Below, piece by piece: positions 1-5,843 of a stretch of 8,947 nucleotides of DNA. The stretch is taken from assembly GCA_003151315.1 (NCBI GenBank), contig PLXF01000106.1, forward strand, positions 10,358 to 19,304, written 5' to 3'. Source of the DNA: Parachlamydiales bacterium (GTDB taxonomy: Bacteria; Chlamydiota; Chlamydiia; Chlamydiales; SM23-39). A program made the translations under genes and the position numbers. Numbering within the stretch: the first letter of the stretch is position 1; each line of letters begins with the position of its first letter. The notes under the pieces are model-generated. The model was given only the letters and a program-made list of their open reading frames with translations, did not search any database and was not told the DNA's origin.

Positions 1-888
1 CTTGCTGAGCATGAGGGGTGTTTTAATTTCTTTATATCCCCCCTCTTTCAGGCAGCTGCGTAAAAAATCGATCAGGCGGTTCCAAATAGTGAGTCCATGA
101 GGATGGATAAATGGCATTCCGGGAGCTTCTTCTTTAAAAGAAAAGAGGTCGAGGGCGGGGCCGATCACTTTGTGATCTCTCTTTTTAGCCTCTTCGACAA
201 AGAGTAAGTATTCTTTTAACCGCTTTTTATCCGGGAAGGAAATGCCGTAAATCCGGGTTAACATCTCCCGATTGGAATCGCCTCTCCAGTATGCGCCCGA
301 AGTTTTTAAAATTTTAAAGGCTTTAATTTTATTCAGAGTGCCTAAGTGGGGACCTCGGCATAGGTCTACAAATTCTCCTTGACGATAGGCGGAAATCGGC
401 CCTGCTTCGTCGAGTCCCTCGATGAGCTCTTTTTTGTAGGGATTATGAGAAAATTGATGCAGAGCTTGCTGTTTGGAGGAAAAATCGATCCGCTCCGGTT
501 TATGCCCTTCGGATAAAATCAGTTCTATCTCTTTTTCTAGTCTATCAAAATCTTGGTCTGAGAGGGTCAGTTGGCCGAAATCGTAATAAAATCCATTTTC
601 TATTGGTGGGCCAATGGTGGGTTGCGCATCGGGCCACAGACGCAAAATAGCCTGAGCTAAAACGTGGGCGGAGGTGTGCCAAAATACTTCTTTGCCTAAA
701 GGATCGTCAAAATTATGAAAGACTACTTCATCCTCCTCTTGCAAGATCGTAGAGGAGTCCAACAATTTCCCATTGATGGTTACGGCGACGGCTTGGTCGG
801 GGGCTGTCAAGTGGAGCTTTTCAGCGGCGTCTTTGGCGGAGCTCCCTTCGGGTAGCTCGAGATGGGACTTGTTGACTTTGACTTTCAT
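1..888 (-). CDS. thrS: Threonyl-tRNA synthetase, N-terminal part (runs off the left edge)
   Basis: Class II aminoacyl-tRNA synthetase that charges tRNA-Thr with threonine in the cytoplasm. The 296 codons seen cover three parts. Residues 1-60 are a TGS domain. The editing domain (about 61-225) has its zinc-type site HTSAH (H71, H75) and CRGPH (C177, H181), followed by SGAYWRGDSN, which hydrolyses mischarged Ser-tRNA. The linker into the catalytic core contains AAKKRDHKVIG, EEAPGMPF and KTPLM, the start of class II motif 1. The rest of the catalytic domain and the anticodon-binding domain lie outside; whole enzymes are about 640 aa. The ATG is set by a good ribosome site, AAGGAG six bases upstream. 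Nothing is broken in the visible part, and both editing dyads are intact. The gene is divergent from the MOMP-like gene. The identification is very secure. Confidence 0.97.
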   Translation of the reverse strand, partial: MKVKVNKSHLELPEGSSAKDAAEKLHLTAPDQAVAVTINGKLLDSSTILQEEDEVVFHNFDDPLGKEVFWHTSAHVLAQAILRLWPDAQPTIGPPIENGFYYDFGQLTLSDQDFDRLEKEIELILSEGHKPERIDFSSKQQALHQFSHNPYKKELIEGLDEAGPISAYRQGEFVDLCRGPHLGTLNKIKAFKILKTSGAYWRGDSNREMLTRIYGISFPDKKRLKEYLLFVEEAKKRDHKVIGPALDLFSFKEEAPGMPFIHPHGLTIWNRLIDFLRSCLKEGGYKEIKTPLMLSK

Positions 889-894
889 GGACTT

Positions 895-900
895 CTCCTT
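895..900 (-). promoter_or_regulatory. thrS ribosome binding site
   Basis: AAGGAG on the minus strand, six bases before the thrS ATG at 888. This is the strongest Shine-Dalgarno match in the window and settles the thrS start. Confidence 0.8.
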
Positions 901-901
901 C

Positions 902-958
902 TAAACTGTGAAAGTTTACAGAATTTGCAAAAAATAGCCAATGTAAAGCAGCTTTACA
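902..958 (-). promoter_or_regulatory. thrS upstream region: weak promoter and two small dyads
   Basis: Just upstream of the thrS ribosome site there are two short inverted repeats: a 6-bp stem at 902-907/913-918 with a 5-base loop, and a 7-bp stem at 942-948/952-958 with loop CAG. A weak sigma-70/sigma-66-type promoter can be read on the minus strand as TTGGCT, 17 bases, TAAACT (each box 4/6 to consensus). The dyads could be an operator or leader hairpins (E. coli ThrRS represses its own leader), but nothing here shows that. The stretch from here to 1053 holds no gene I can support. Confidence 0.25.
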
Positions 959-1054
959 CGAAACAGATCTCAAAGAATGAGGAAAGTGGGCTGAATTGCG
1001 AAAGGTGTAAAAAGGCTTCTAAATTGAGCGAAAATCCATTAAAATCAAAATTTA

Positions 1055-1225
1055 TACCGCTCGTGATTGAAGAATCGGTTTTTGGGAGCCATATGCGCCC
1101 AGAATTTTCATCAGGCGTAACCGGCGCAAAAATGGCCCCCTATTAGAAATAGGGGCCATTTTTGCGGACGGAAATTATGGGGTGCAGATGGTTTCCAAAA
1201 ACCGATTCTTCAATCACGAGCGGTA
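1055..1225. repeat. 171-bp palindromic intergenic repeat with perfect 31-bp arms
   Basis: The left arm 1055-1085 and right arm 1195-1225 are perfect reverse complements over 31 bases, beginning TACCGCTCGTGATT. The parts inside the arms are also imperfectly mirrored, and the middle is a strong hairpin (1125-1166), so the whole element can fold on itself. Related sequences lie at 2055-2102, 3950-3993 and 5840-5868, so this is a dispersed family. It looks like a non-autonomous mobile element or REP/MITE-like repeat; no transposase is present. It fills the divergent thrS/MOMP-like gap and ends only 22 bases before the MOMP-like start codon. Confidence 0.85.
1125..1166. terminator. Bidirectional terminator-like hairpin inside the palindrome
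   Basis: A 15-bp stem (1125-1139 with 1152-1166) continues, after one bulged C, as a 4-bp stem around loop AGA. The GC-rich inner part, GGCCCC/GGGGCC, is flanked by A5 on one side and T5 on the other, which is the layout of a two-way rho-independent terminator. It sits between two divergent gene starts, where a terminator is not expected. It may therefore be part of the repeat, insulating it from outside transcription, rather than belonging to a host gene. Confidence 0.5.
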
Positions 1226-1247
1226 ACGACATCTAAATTGGGGCATT

Positions 1248-2042
1248 ATGAATCGGTGGGTACTTCTGGTGGTGGCTTTTATCGTCTCTACCGAGGGCTT
1301 TGCAGCGCCTGTTGGCAATCCTGCTGCCCCCCAATTAATTGAGCAGGGCTTTTTTATCCCTTCCGATTGTGGGGTTAGTGTTCGGGCGGGCTATGAAGGA
1401 GATTTTGTAGGCGACGGCATGATGGAGCAATACTATCAGGGGCAAGGGAGGGTCGATTGCTATAAGCAGGAGGCTAGCTCGGGCACCGTTACCTTCAATA
1501 TTTTGGATCGGATAGATATATATAGTGTTTTGGGTTCTTCTCGCACAAGCGCCGATTGGCGATTTGAGGATGTTGCCGGAGGCATCCATCGGATAGAGTT
1601 AGAGACGAATTTTGATTTTTTATGGGGAGCGGGAGTTCGCGGGATCTTATTTACCGGCAACGGAGTCTGTATTGGACTTGGCGGAAGATATGAGGCGGCC
1701 CATTTTTATCCCACTTGGGCCACATCGGATGGCGCTGTCCAGTCCTCCGATGGGAGTACTCTGCATTGGCGCGAATGGCAGATTGATTTAGATGTTTCCT
1801 ATAAAATTGACATATTAATCCCCTATCTAGGCGTTAAGTATTTAAATGCGCAAACAAAGATTAAAGGATTTGAAATTCCCATTTCTGCAAGTGGAGAGGG
1901 AAACGATCAATTCAAAAACCGCGTTCCCGTTGGAATCGTCATCGGTTGTAGTATCTCCTCGTCTAAATATTTTATGTTAAATATCGAAGGGCGCCTCATT
2001 GATGAAGAGGCTGTCACCATTTCCGGGGATATCCGCTTTTAG
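1248..2042 (+). CDS. Short MOMP-family outer membrane protein
   Basis: Predicted outer-membrane beta-barrel of the chlamydial MOMP (OmpA) family, which forms surface porins. Residues 1-19 are a signal peptide (hydrophobic VLLVVAFIV, likely cut at GFA|APVG). The mature protein begins APVGNPAAPQLIEQG and continues GVSVRAGYEGDFV, closely matching the MOMP N-terminus (LPVGNPAEPSL..., SIRAGYYGDYV). It ends EGRLIDEEAVTISGDIRF, matching the MOMP C-terminus with a terminal Phe for BAM recognition. At 264 aa it is about two thirds of classical MOMP (about 390 aa), so variable loops or strands are reduced. There are only four Cys (three in the mature N-terminal two thirds, one near the C-terminus), fewer than in the disulfide-rich Chlamydia protein. 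The ribosome site is weak (TTGGGG). Environmental Chlamydiae are known to carry many MOMP paralogs. The family call is firm, but which paralog this is, and whether it makes an open pore, is not known. Confidence 0.85.
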   Translation: MNRWVLLVVAFIVSTEGFAAPVGNPAAPQLIEQGFFIPSDCGVSVRAGYEGDFVGDGMMEQYYQGQGRVDCYKQEASSGTVTFNILDRIDIYSVLGSSRTSADWRFEDVAGGIHRIELETNFDFLWGAGVRGILFTGNGVCIGLGGRYEAAHFYPTWATSDGAVQSSDGSTLHWREWQIDLDVSYKIDILIPYLGVKYLNAQTKIKGFEIPISASGEGNDQFKNRVPVGIVIGCSISSSKYFMLNIEGRLIDEEAVTISGDIRF

Positions 2043-2054
2043 AAATTCTCCATA

Positions 2055-2102
2055 TATACCCGGCGCGTCTCAAAAGCCAATTCTTGAGTCACGAGAGGTA
2101 TA
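2055..2102. repeat. Decayed copy of the TATACC...GGTATA palindrome
   Basis: Bounded by TATACC (2055-2060) and GGTATA (2097-2102). The segment 2070-2100 matches the right arm of the 171-bp element at 25 of 31 positions. The left arm is no longer recognisable apart from its end. It lies 12 bp after the MOMP-like stop codon and upstream of the porin-like gene. Confidence 0.6.
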
Positions 2103-2148
2103 GACCAAGTTTCTGTCGCTTAATAGCCCTTCCTCGGCTGCATTTTGC

Positions 2149-2177
2149 TTTTTTTAAATCTTCCATTCTCCTATAGT
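2149..2177 (+). promoter_or_regulatory. Possible promoter of the porin-like gene
   Basis: TATAGT at 2172-2177 matches five of six bases of a -10 box. A T-rich stretch (2149-2154) lies 17 bases upstream in place of a clear -35. It sits 45 bases before the porin-like ATG, in a T-rich part of the 179-bp spacer. There is no terminator after the MOMP-like gene, so readthrough from it is also possible. Confidence 0.3.
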
Positions 2178-2221
2178 TCTTAGTTTTGTTTCCTTCTCAA
2201 TAACATAAGCACAGGCGTGAC

Positions 2222-3484
2222 ATGTCTTTTTTCTCCCGCAAATCTTTTTTTTCAGCTGCTCTTCTACTGAGTATCCCTTTATTTGCTCAAACGAATAACG
2301 GCGACGCTGCCAATAATCCAGACCGAAACGATATGGAAGCCCTTCGAAGGTGGATTCAAGATAAGCGAATGGTCACCGTTAAAGAGATTGGCGGAGACCT
2401 CTCATTAAGCGGTGAAGTGAGAGCGGAATTTCAAGATGCGAGTGAATTTAAAAACGGACTTGAGCAGCGAAGAATCGGTTCTAAGCCTCCCCAAGCGTGG
2501 GATGTAGAAGTAAACATCATGATCGACTACCGGACGGATCGCACCTGGACTTCCGTTAAGTTAGAATTCGATAATGACATGGGGATTTCCAGCGGTAAAA
2601 CCGATAAGATCCGTTTAGAAAAAGCCTATGCAGGCGGTCGAATTATTGCGGGAGACACCTTTACTTGGGATGCTGAGCTTGGGCGCCGCAGCTTAGGGAA
2701 TGTGTATGATTCCAAAGTGGAATTTGGTTCCCTTTTTGACGGATTCCTCCTTCGCTTTAGTAAGGCTTTTGAAGAGATTGGTAACTTTTACCTCACACCT
2801 GGTTTGATTATTGTTAATGACAACATAAACCATTACGCTTATGTGACGGAACTTGGCGCTCTACAAGTTGCGAACACCGGATTTTATGTAAAATCATCTG
2901 CTGTGTATTGGTATAAACACAATCGAGATGTGGTCAATAAGTACCGCTACTGCGTGCTGCAACTTCTTCCTACCTATCAGTTTTATCCCGATTGGCTGGG
3001 AAAGCGTCTGATTAAATTATACGCAGCGGGTCTATGCAATATCATGGCAAAGCCACTGCGCCTACCTGAAGCTATTGTCGTTGGCGAGCCGATTGTTTGG
3101 AGAACTTATTCGCGCCAGCGGTTTGGTTGGTATGCGGGCTTTTCGATTGGATTGATCAAAAAAGCAGGAGACTTTGCCTTCGACACCAATTTCCAATGGG
3201 TGCAGGCGCAAGCGGTACCCGATTTTGATGCGACAGGTATTGGTCGTGGCAACGCGGGCGGTACAGGGTTATATACTGTTTCTAGCAGCTCCATTGAGAA
3301 AACCACAGCCTCTGCTGCTGTAGGTAATGGAAATTATTACGGCTTTGAAATCGATGGACTCTATGCGTTCACGAACAACTTAACGATGGAGCAGAATATA
3401 AAGCTCTCCTGGACGCTAGACCGAGATATTGGTCCAAACATCAACTACCGCCAGTGGGAAGTTGAGCTTATCTACGCTTTCTAA
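2222..3484 (+). CDS. Exported porin-like beta-barrel outer membrane protein
   Basis: 420 aa. Residues 1-22 are a signal peptide (SAALLLSIPLFA, likely cut before QTNNG). After it come a charged, probably helical stretch (DMEALRRWIQDKRMVTV) and then GGDLSLSGEVRAEFQ, where the barrel seems to begin. The remainder alternates polar and aromatic residues in short segments typical of beta strands (for example AWDVEVNIMIDYRTD, WTSVKLEFDNDMG, YYGFEIDGLYAF), has no hydrophobic helices, and ends in WEVELIYAF with a terminal Phe as in BAM substrates. The segment DAELGRRSLGNVYDSKVEFG, followed by FDGFLLRF, resembles the strand layout of putative porins. I do not recognise a named family, and it is not a MOMP: it lacks the PVGNP and RLIDE marks. 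It follows the MOMP-like gene on the same strand. The ribosome site is weak (AGG in ACAGGCGTGAC). A large repeat element starts within a few bases of its stop codon. Confidence 0.75.
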   Translation: MSFFSRKSFFSAALLLSIPLFAQTNNGDAANNPDRNDMEALRRWIQDKRMVTVKEIGGDLSLSGEVRAEFQDASEFKNGLEQRRIGSKPPQAWDVEVNIMIDYRTDRTWTSVKLEFDNDMGISSGKTDKIRLEKAYAGGRIIAGDTFTWDAELGRRSLGNVYDSKVEFGSLFDGFLLRFSKAFEEIGNFYLTPGLIIVNDNINHYAYVTELGALQVANTGFYVKSSAVYWYKHNRDVVNKYRYCVLQLLPTYQFYPDWLGKRLIKLYAAGLCNIMAKPLRLPEAIVVGEPIVWRTYSRQRFGWYAGFSIGLIKKAGDFAFDTNFQWVQAQAVPDFDATGIGRGNAGGTGLYTVSSSSIEKTTASAAVGNGNYYGFEIDGLYAFTNNLTMEQNIKLSWTLDRDIGPNINYRQWEVELIYAF

Positions 3485-3496
3485 AGTATATACTGT

Positions 3497-3584
3497 GTCC
3501 AGTTGAAAGTTAGACAACCAATCCATGCTATACTGCGCACGGGTAGGTTCGTAACATTTTCGCACTACCTTTTCCCTCTCGCAG
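3497..3584 (+). repeat. Left inverted arm of the large element
   Basis: 88 bases matching the reverse complement of 3854-3941 with 8 mismatches and no gap. The mismatches cluster at the outer tip and around 3531-3543; the block containing GTAACATTTTCGCACTACC is perfectly kept. Confidence 0.85.
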
Positions 3585-3634
3585 TCTGATCGTTGCCCAC
3601 AGGTCTTGTTGCTCCAGCCAAGGAACATGATCAC

Positions 3635-3703
3635 GCCGCAAGGCGGCTAAGGATAACGGCGCGAAGCGCGCCTAATGATACGCAAGATGCAGGGAAGCCC
3701 TGC
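3635..3703 (+). repeat. Left array of three AAG-loop mini-hairpins
   Basis: Three perfect stems, each with the three-base loop AAG: 3635-3647 (5 bp), 3658-3672 (6 bp) and 3689-3703 (6 bp). The linkers are TAAGGATAAC and TAATGATACGCAAGAT. The same three-hairpin unit appears reversed at 3737-3804 with similar linkers but different stem bases. Confidence 0.8.
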
Positions 3704-3719
3704 AACCCAAAAAAACTTT

Positions 3720-3732
3720 CCAATTTCATTGG
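3720..3732. repeat. Central hairpin of the large element
   Basis: A 5-bp stem CCAAT/ATTGG with loop TTC, lying at or near the symmetry axis between the two hairpin arrays. Confidence 0.5.
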
Positions 3733-3736
3733 GGTT

Positions 3737-3804
3737 CGGGGCTTCCCCGACATGCCCATCATTAGCTGCGCCTCGCAGCGTCATCCTCAGCCGCTCTTCG
3801 CGGC
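3737..3804 (-). repeat. Right array of three mini-hairpins (mirror of the left array)
   Basis: Stems at 3737-3749 (5 bp, loop CTT), 3765-3779 (6 bp, loop CCT) and 3790-3804 (5 bp, loop TCTTC). Read on the minus strand the loops are AAG, AGG and GAAGA, and the linkers TAATGATGGGCATGT and TGAGGATGAC match those of the left array. Several stems differ from their left partners at both paired positions and still pair. Confidence 0.8.
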
Positions 3805-3853
3805 GTTATCTTGTCCCCTTGTTTTGAGTAAATGGATTTGTGAGTAAGGTCGG

Positions 3854-3941
3854 CTGCGAGAGAGAAAAGGTAGTGCGAAAATGTTACGAACCTAAGCGGG
3901 CGCGGTATAGCATGGATTGGTTGTCTAACTTCCAAGTGGAA
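3854..3941 (-). repeat. Right inverted arm of the large element
   Basis: Reverse complement of the left arm 3497-3584 at 80 of 88 positions. It ends about ten bases before the neighbouring 44-bp palindrome. Confidence 0.85.
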
Positions 3942-3949
3942 CCACTATG

Positions 3950-3993
3950 TACCGTTCGTGATTCAAGAATCGGTTTTTGAATCACGAACGGTA
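3950..3993. repeat. 44-bp palindrome, short form of the 171-bp repeat
   Basis: A perfect 17-bp stem (3950-3966 with 3977-3993) around a 10-base loop. Its first 31 bases match the left arm of the 171-bp element (1055-1085) at 28 positions, and its last 17 bases match the outer right arm. It therefore looks like the same element with its interior deleted. It would form a strong hairpin in RNA from either strand, between the convergent porin-like and MFS genes. Confidence 0.85.
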
Positions 3994-3998
3994 TACAA

Positions 3999-4034
3999 CG
4001 TGCAAGAAACTGTTTTAAGACAATTTCTTGCACG
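3999..4034 (-). terminator. Possible transcription terminator hairpin of the MFS gene
   Basis: A perfect 11-bp stem (3999-4009 with 4024-4034, CGTGCAAGAAA) around a 14-base inner part that can pair a little further. It lies 67 bases past the MFS stop codon on the minus strand. It lacks a U-run after the stem, so it may only stabilise the 3' end. The bases from 4035 to 4100 hold nothing else I can name. Confidence 0.4.
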
Positions 4035-4100
4035 CTTCGCATCTTGGGTGTGCTCTGTGTTGGATTTCAGATCTTTTATTCACTGGGCCTTGCTTTTAGC

Positions 4101-5816
4101 TCAGGAGGCGTAGGGTTGGCGGTCTGTTGAAAAGTGCATGGTGATTTTTTTCAGGTAGTACCGAAAGAAGATAAATCGCTTGGGCGTTCGCTCTTTTTTC
4201 CCGTGAGCATATACGATTTGGTAGCCCAATCGGCTGAATATCTTTTGGTATTTTTCTAGGATCTCTTTTGTGTCAGTTCTCTTATGAAAATAGAGGCAAA
4301 TAGAATTGCCTTTCTCTTGGTATTCTTTGAAATTTTTGATCAATTTTTCTAAAGAGGAACGGGAATCGAGATCGGTGGGGATGATCCGAATGGAATCGAT
4401 CCACCAGTTAATCCAGGGAAATTGTTTAAAATAATGGCCTGGAACCAGAATTTTTAATTTGGGAAAAATGGAGAAAAGGAGAAGAGGATCCCACCAGGAG
4501 TTGCTCTCGAACACCACAATTTGATGAGGGGCTGGCACCTGTGATGCAAGAGCTATTCTCCTGATCCGCTTGAGGATTTTATTCACGAAAAAAGGGATAG
4601 AGAGCTCAGAGAGGCGGCCGGCTACGAGTACATTCATGATTAGAGACAAAATGCCCATGAAAGCAAAGCCGCTGGCGGCAGAAAATTGGAGCTCTTCGCT
4701 GATAAAAAATATGAAAAATGCCGCTGCTAATACTCCAGTGAAACTGAGGAAATTGGTTGCAGCGATCACTTGTCCCCGCTTTTCATCAGCACTGCTCACT
4801 TGGATAAAGGATTCGAATGGGATTAAAAAAGCGCCGCCAAATACCCCTAGGCAGGCGAGAGAGATGATGGTCGCAGTCAATGACCAGGAGAATAGGTACA
4901 GGGTAAAAAAGAAAAAAGAGATAAAAAATCCGGTTACACAAGAAATCCCCAGCTCTACTTTGTCTTTAGAAATTTGTCCCGCTAAAACGGCGCCCAAGGC
5001 GATGCCTACTGCTGTGGCTAAAAAGAGGTATCCTCCGCCCACTTCGCTTAAATGGAGCGATTCGATCGCAAAGGGGATAATATTCAATTGTGTATAGGCG
5101 CCTATAAAAAGGAAAAAGGAGGAGCCAAAAATAGCCGGAATCAGGTGGGGGATTTTCCAGGCCATTTTTAGTGTTTGGTAGACTTCGTAGATGAAAAAGG
5201 GGTTTATTTTCTTAGAAGAATTTTGCGGCGCTGTTCTTTTGATCCCTAAACTAGCCGAAAAACCGGCGAGAGCGATAAAAACGCAGAAAGTGGCGACTAA
5301 AACGAAATTTTTATCGGTGATATCGGTGATAAAAGAGGCTAAAAAGGTCCCCAGGATGATCGCCAGATAGGTAAATGAGGTCATCGATCCATTGGCCTTC
5401 GAAACCATTTTGGATTCTACGAGCTCGGGAATTACCCCATATTTTGAGGGGCCAAAAATAGAGCTTTGCGTAGCCATGAAAAATAGCGCCGTATAGGCGC
5501 CTATAGCCGATTCTAGGTAAACGGCCAAAAGACCGAAAAGCATGATGAAAATTTCAAGAATTTTTGTATAGACGATGATTGTCCGTTTGCTCAGCCTATC
5601 GGCTAAAACTCCCGCGCTTGAGGAAAAAACGAGAAAGGGGATAACGAAGACAGCTCCGGCGATCGAGAGGATTTTTCCGGAGGCGGAAGGGCCTTGCACA
5701 TTAATTAAGAGATAAATAACTAAAAGTTTAAATATGTTGTCGTTGAGCGCGCCTAAAAATTGGGTAGCATTGAGAAAATAGAAGGAGCGGTAGTCGGTCG
5801 TAGGATGCCATCGCAT
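4101..5816 (-). CDS. LplT/YgeD-like MFS transporter with a degenerate PlsC-like C-terminal domain
   Basis: Predicted inner-membrane transporter of the LplT (old name YgeD) type, whose E. coli member flips lysophospholipids inward for re-acylation. Residues 1 to about 405 hold about 12 hydrophobic segments, with QFLGALNDNIFK in helix 1, GVLADRLSKR (an MFS motif A form) after helix 2, and FGPSKYGVIPEL after helix 4, all typical of the LplT/Aas transporter group. From about residue 425 a soluble tail aligns in layout with PlsC/Aas acyltransferases. However, the catalytic NHxSxxDP is here ESNSWWDP (His replaced by Ser), and the FPEGTRS box is YFHKRTD. No AMP-ligase domain follows, unlike full Aas fusions. 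ATG 5816 is chosen; an in-frame TTG at 5828 would add four residues, and neither has a clear ribosome site. A TATACT box at 5843-5838 would put transcription start near 5831, which favours the ATG. The gene is divergent from recC, as I recall for Chlamydia ygeD. Confidence 0.85.
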   Translation of the reverse strand: MRWHPTTDYRSFYFLNATQFLGALNDNIFKLLVIYLLINVQGPSASGKILSIAGAVFVIPFLVFSSSAGVLADRLSKRTIIVYTKILEIFIMLFGLLAVYLESAIGAYTALFFMATQSSIFGPSKYGVIPELVESKMVSKANGSMTSFTYLAIILGTFLASFITDITDKNFVLVATFCVFIALAGFSASLGIKRTAPQNSSKKINPFFIYEVYQTLKMAWKIPHLIPAIFGSSFFLFIGAYTQLNIIPFAIESLHLSEVGGGYLFLATAVGIALGAVLAGQISKDKVELGISCVTGFFISFFFFTLYLFSWSLTATIISLACLGVFGGAFLIPFESFIQVSSADEKRGQVIAATNFLSFTGVLAAAFFIFFISEELQFSAASGFAFMGILSLIMNVLVAGRLSELSIPFFVNKILKRIRRIALASQVPAPHQIVVFESNSWWDPLLLFSIFPKLKILVPGHYFKQFPWINWWIDSIRIIPTDLDSRSSLEKLIKNFKEYQEKGNSICLYFHKRTDTKEILEKYQKIFSRLGYQIVYAHGKKERTPKRFIFFRYYLKKITMHFSTDRQPYAS

Positions 5817-5837
5817 GAATAGGGCCAAGCTTCAGTT

Positions 5838-5843
5838 AGTATA
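5838..5843 (-). promoter_or_regulatory. Possible -10 box of the MFS gene within a repeat end
   Basis: TATACT on the minus strand, five of six bases of the -10 consensus, 22 bases before the ATG at 5816. There is no convincing -35 at 16-18 bases. The box overlaps the end of the 29-bp repeat. Confidence 0.25.

Larger units (their letters stand above)
3487..3951. mobile_element. MITE-like giant palindromic element, about 465 bp
   Basis: The outer arms 3497-3584 and 3854-3941 are reverse complements at 80 of 88 positions, and weaker symmetry extends to about 3487 and 3951. The interior is also symmetric about 3719-3726: each half carries three short hairpins with matching linkers, in mirrored order. 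Long inverted ends, small size and lack of a transposase fit a non-autonomous transposon (MITE), mobilised in trans if at all. TA lies at both outer junctions, which would suit an IS630/Tc1-type TA insertion, but this is inference. The one open frame across it (3593-3847) is low-complexity repeat reading and has no family signature. It begins just after the porin-like stop codon and may serve as its transcript end. Confidence 0.75.

Noticed and set aside
862..1146. Open frame of 94 codons on the plus strand
   Set aside because: Starts antisense inside thrS and runs into the 171-bp palindrome; no ribosome site and no protein-like pattern.
2465..2480. Match to the repeat core (GAAGAATCGGTT) inside the porin-like gene
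   Set aside because: Only a dozen bases, with no TATACC end or palindrome around it; likely chance.
3416..3634. Open frame of 72 codons on the minus strand across the porin-like 3' end
   Set aside because: Half is antisense to the porin-like gene and half is the left arm of the repeat element.
3635..3804. CRISPR-like array
   Set aside because: The repeated units are hairpins with different stem bases and short conserved linkers, not identical direct repeats with unique spacers.
3593..3847. Open frame of 84 codons inside the large palindromic element
   Set aside because: It simply reads through the hairpin arrays; its composition follows the repeat and there is no ribosome site or family signature.
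3999..4034. tRNA or small structured RNA gene
   Set aside because: A single hairpin with no cloverleaf, no T-loop sequence and no anticodon arm.
4570..5097. Open frame of 175 codons on the plus strand
   Set aside because: Wholly antisense to the MFS gene. Its Lys/Pro/Ala-rich sequence mirrors transmembrane codons and shows no domain.
4101..5816. Full Aas (transporter-acyltransferase-AMP ligase fusion)
   Set aside because: The protein stops after a degenerate acyltransferase-like tail; no ligase motifs follow before the stop at 4101.
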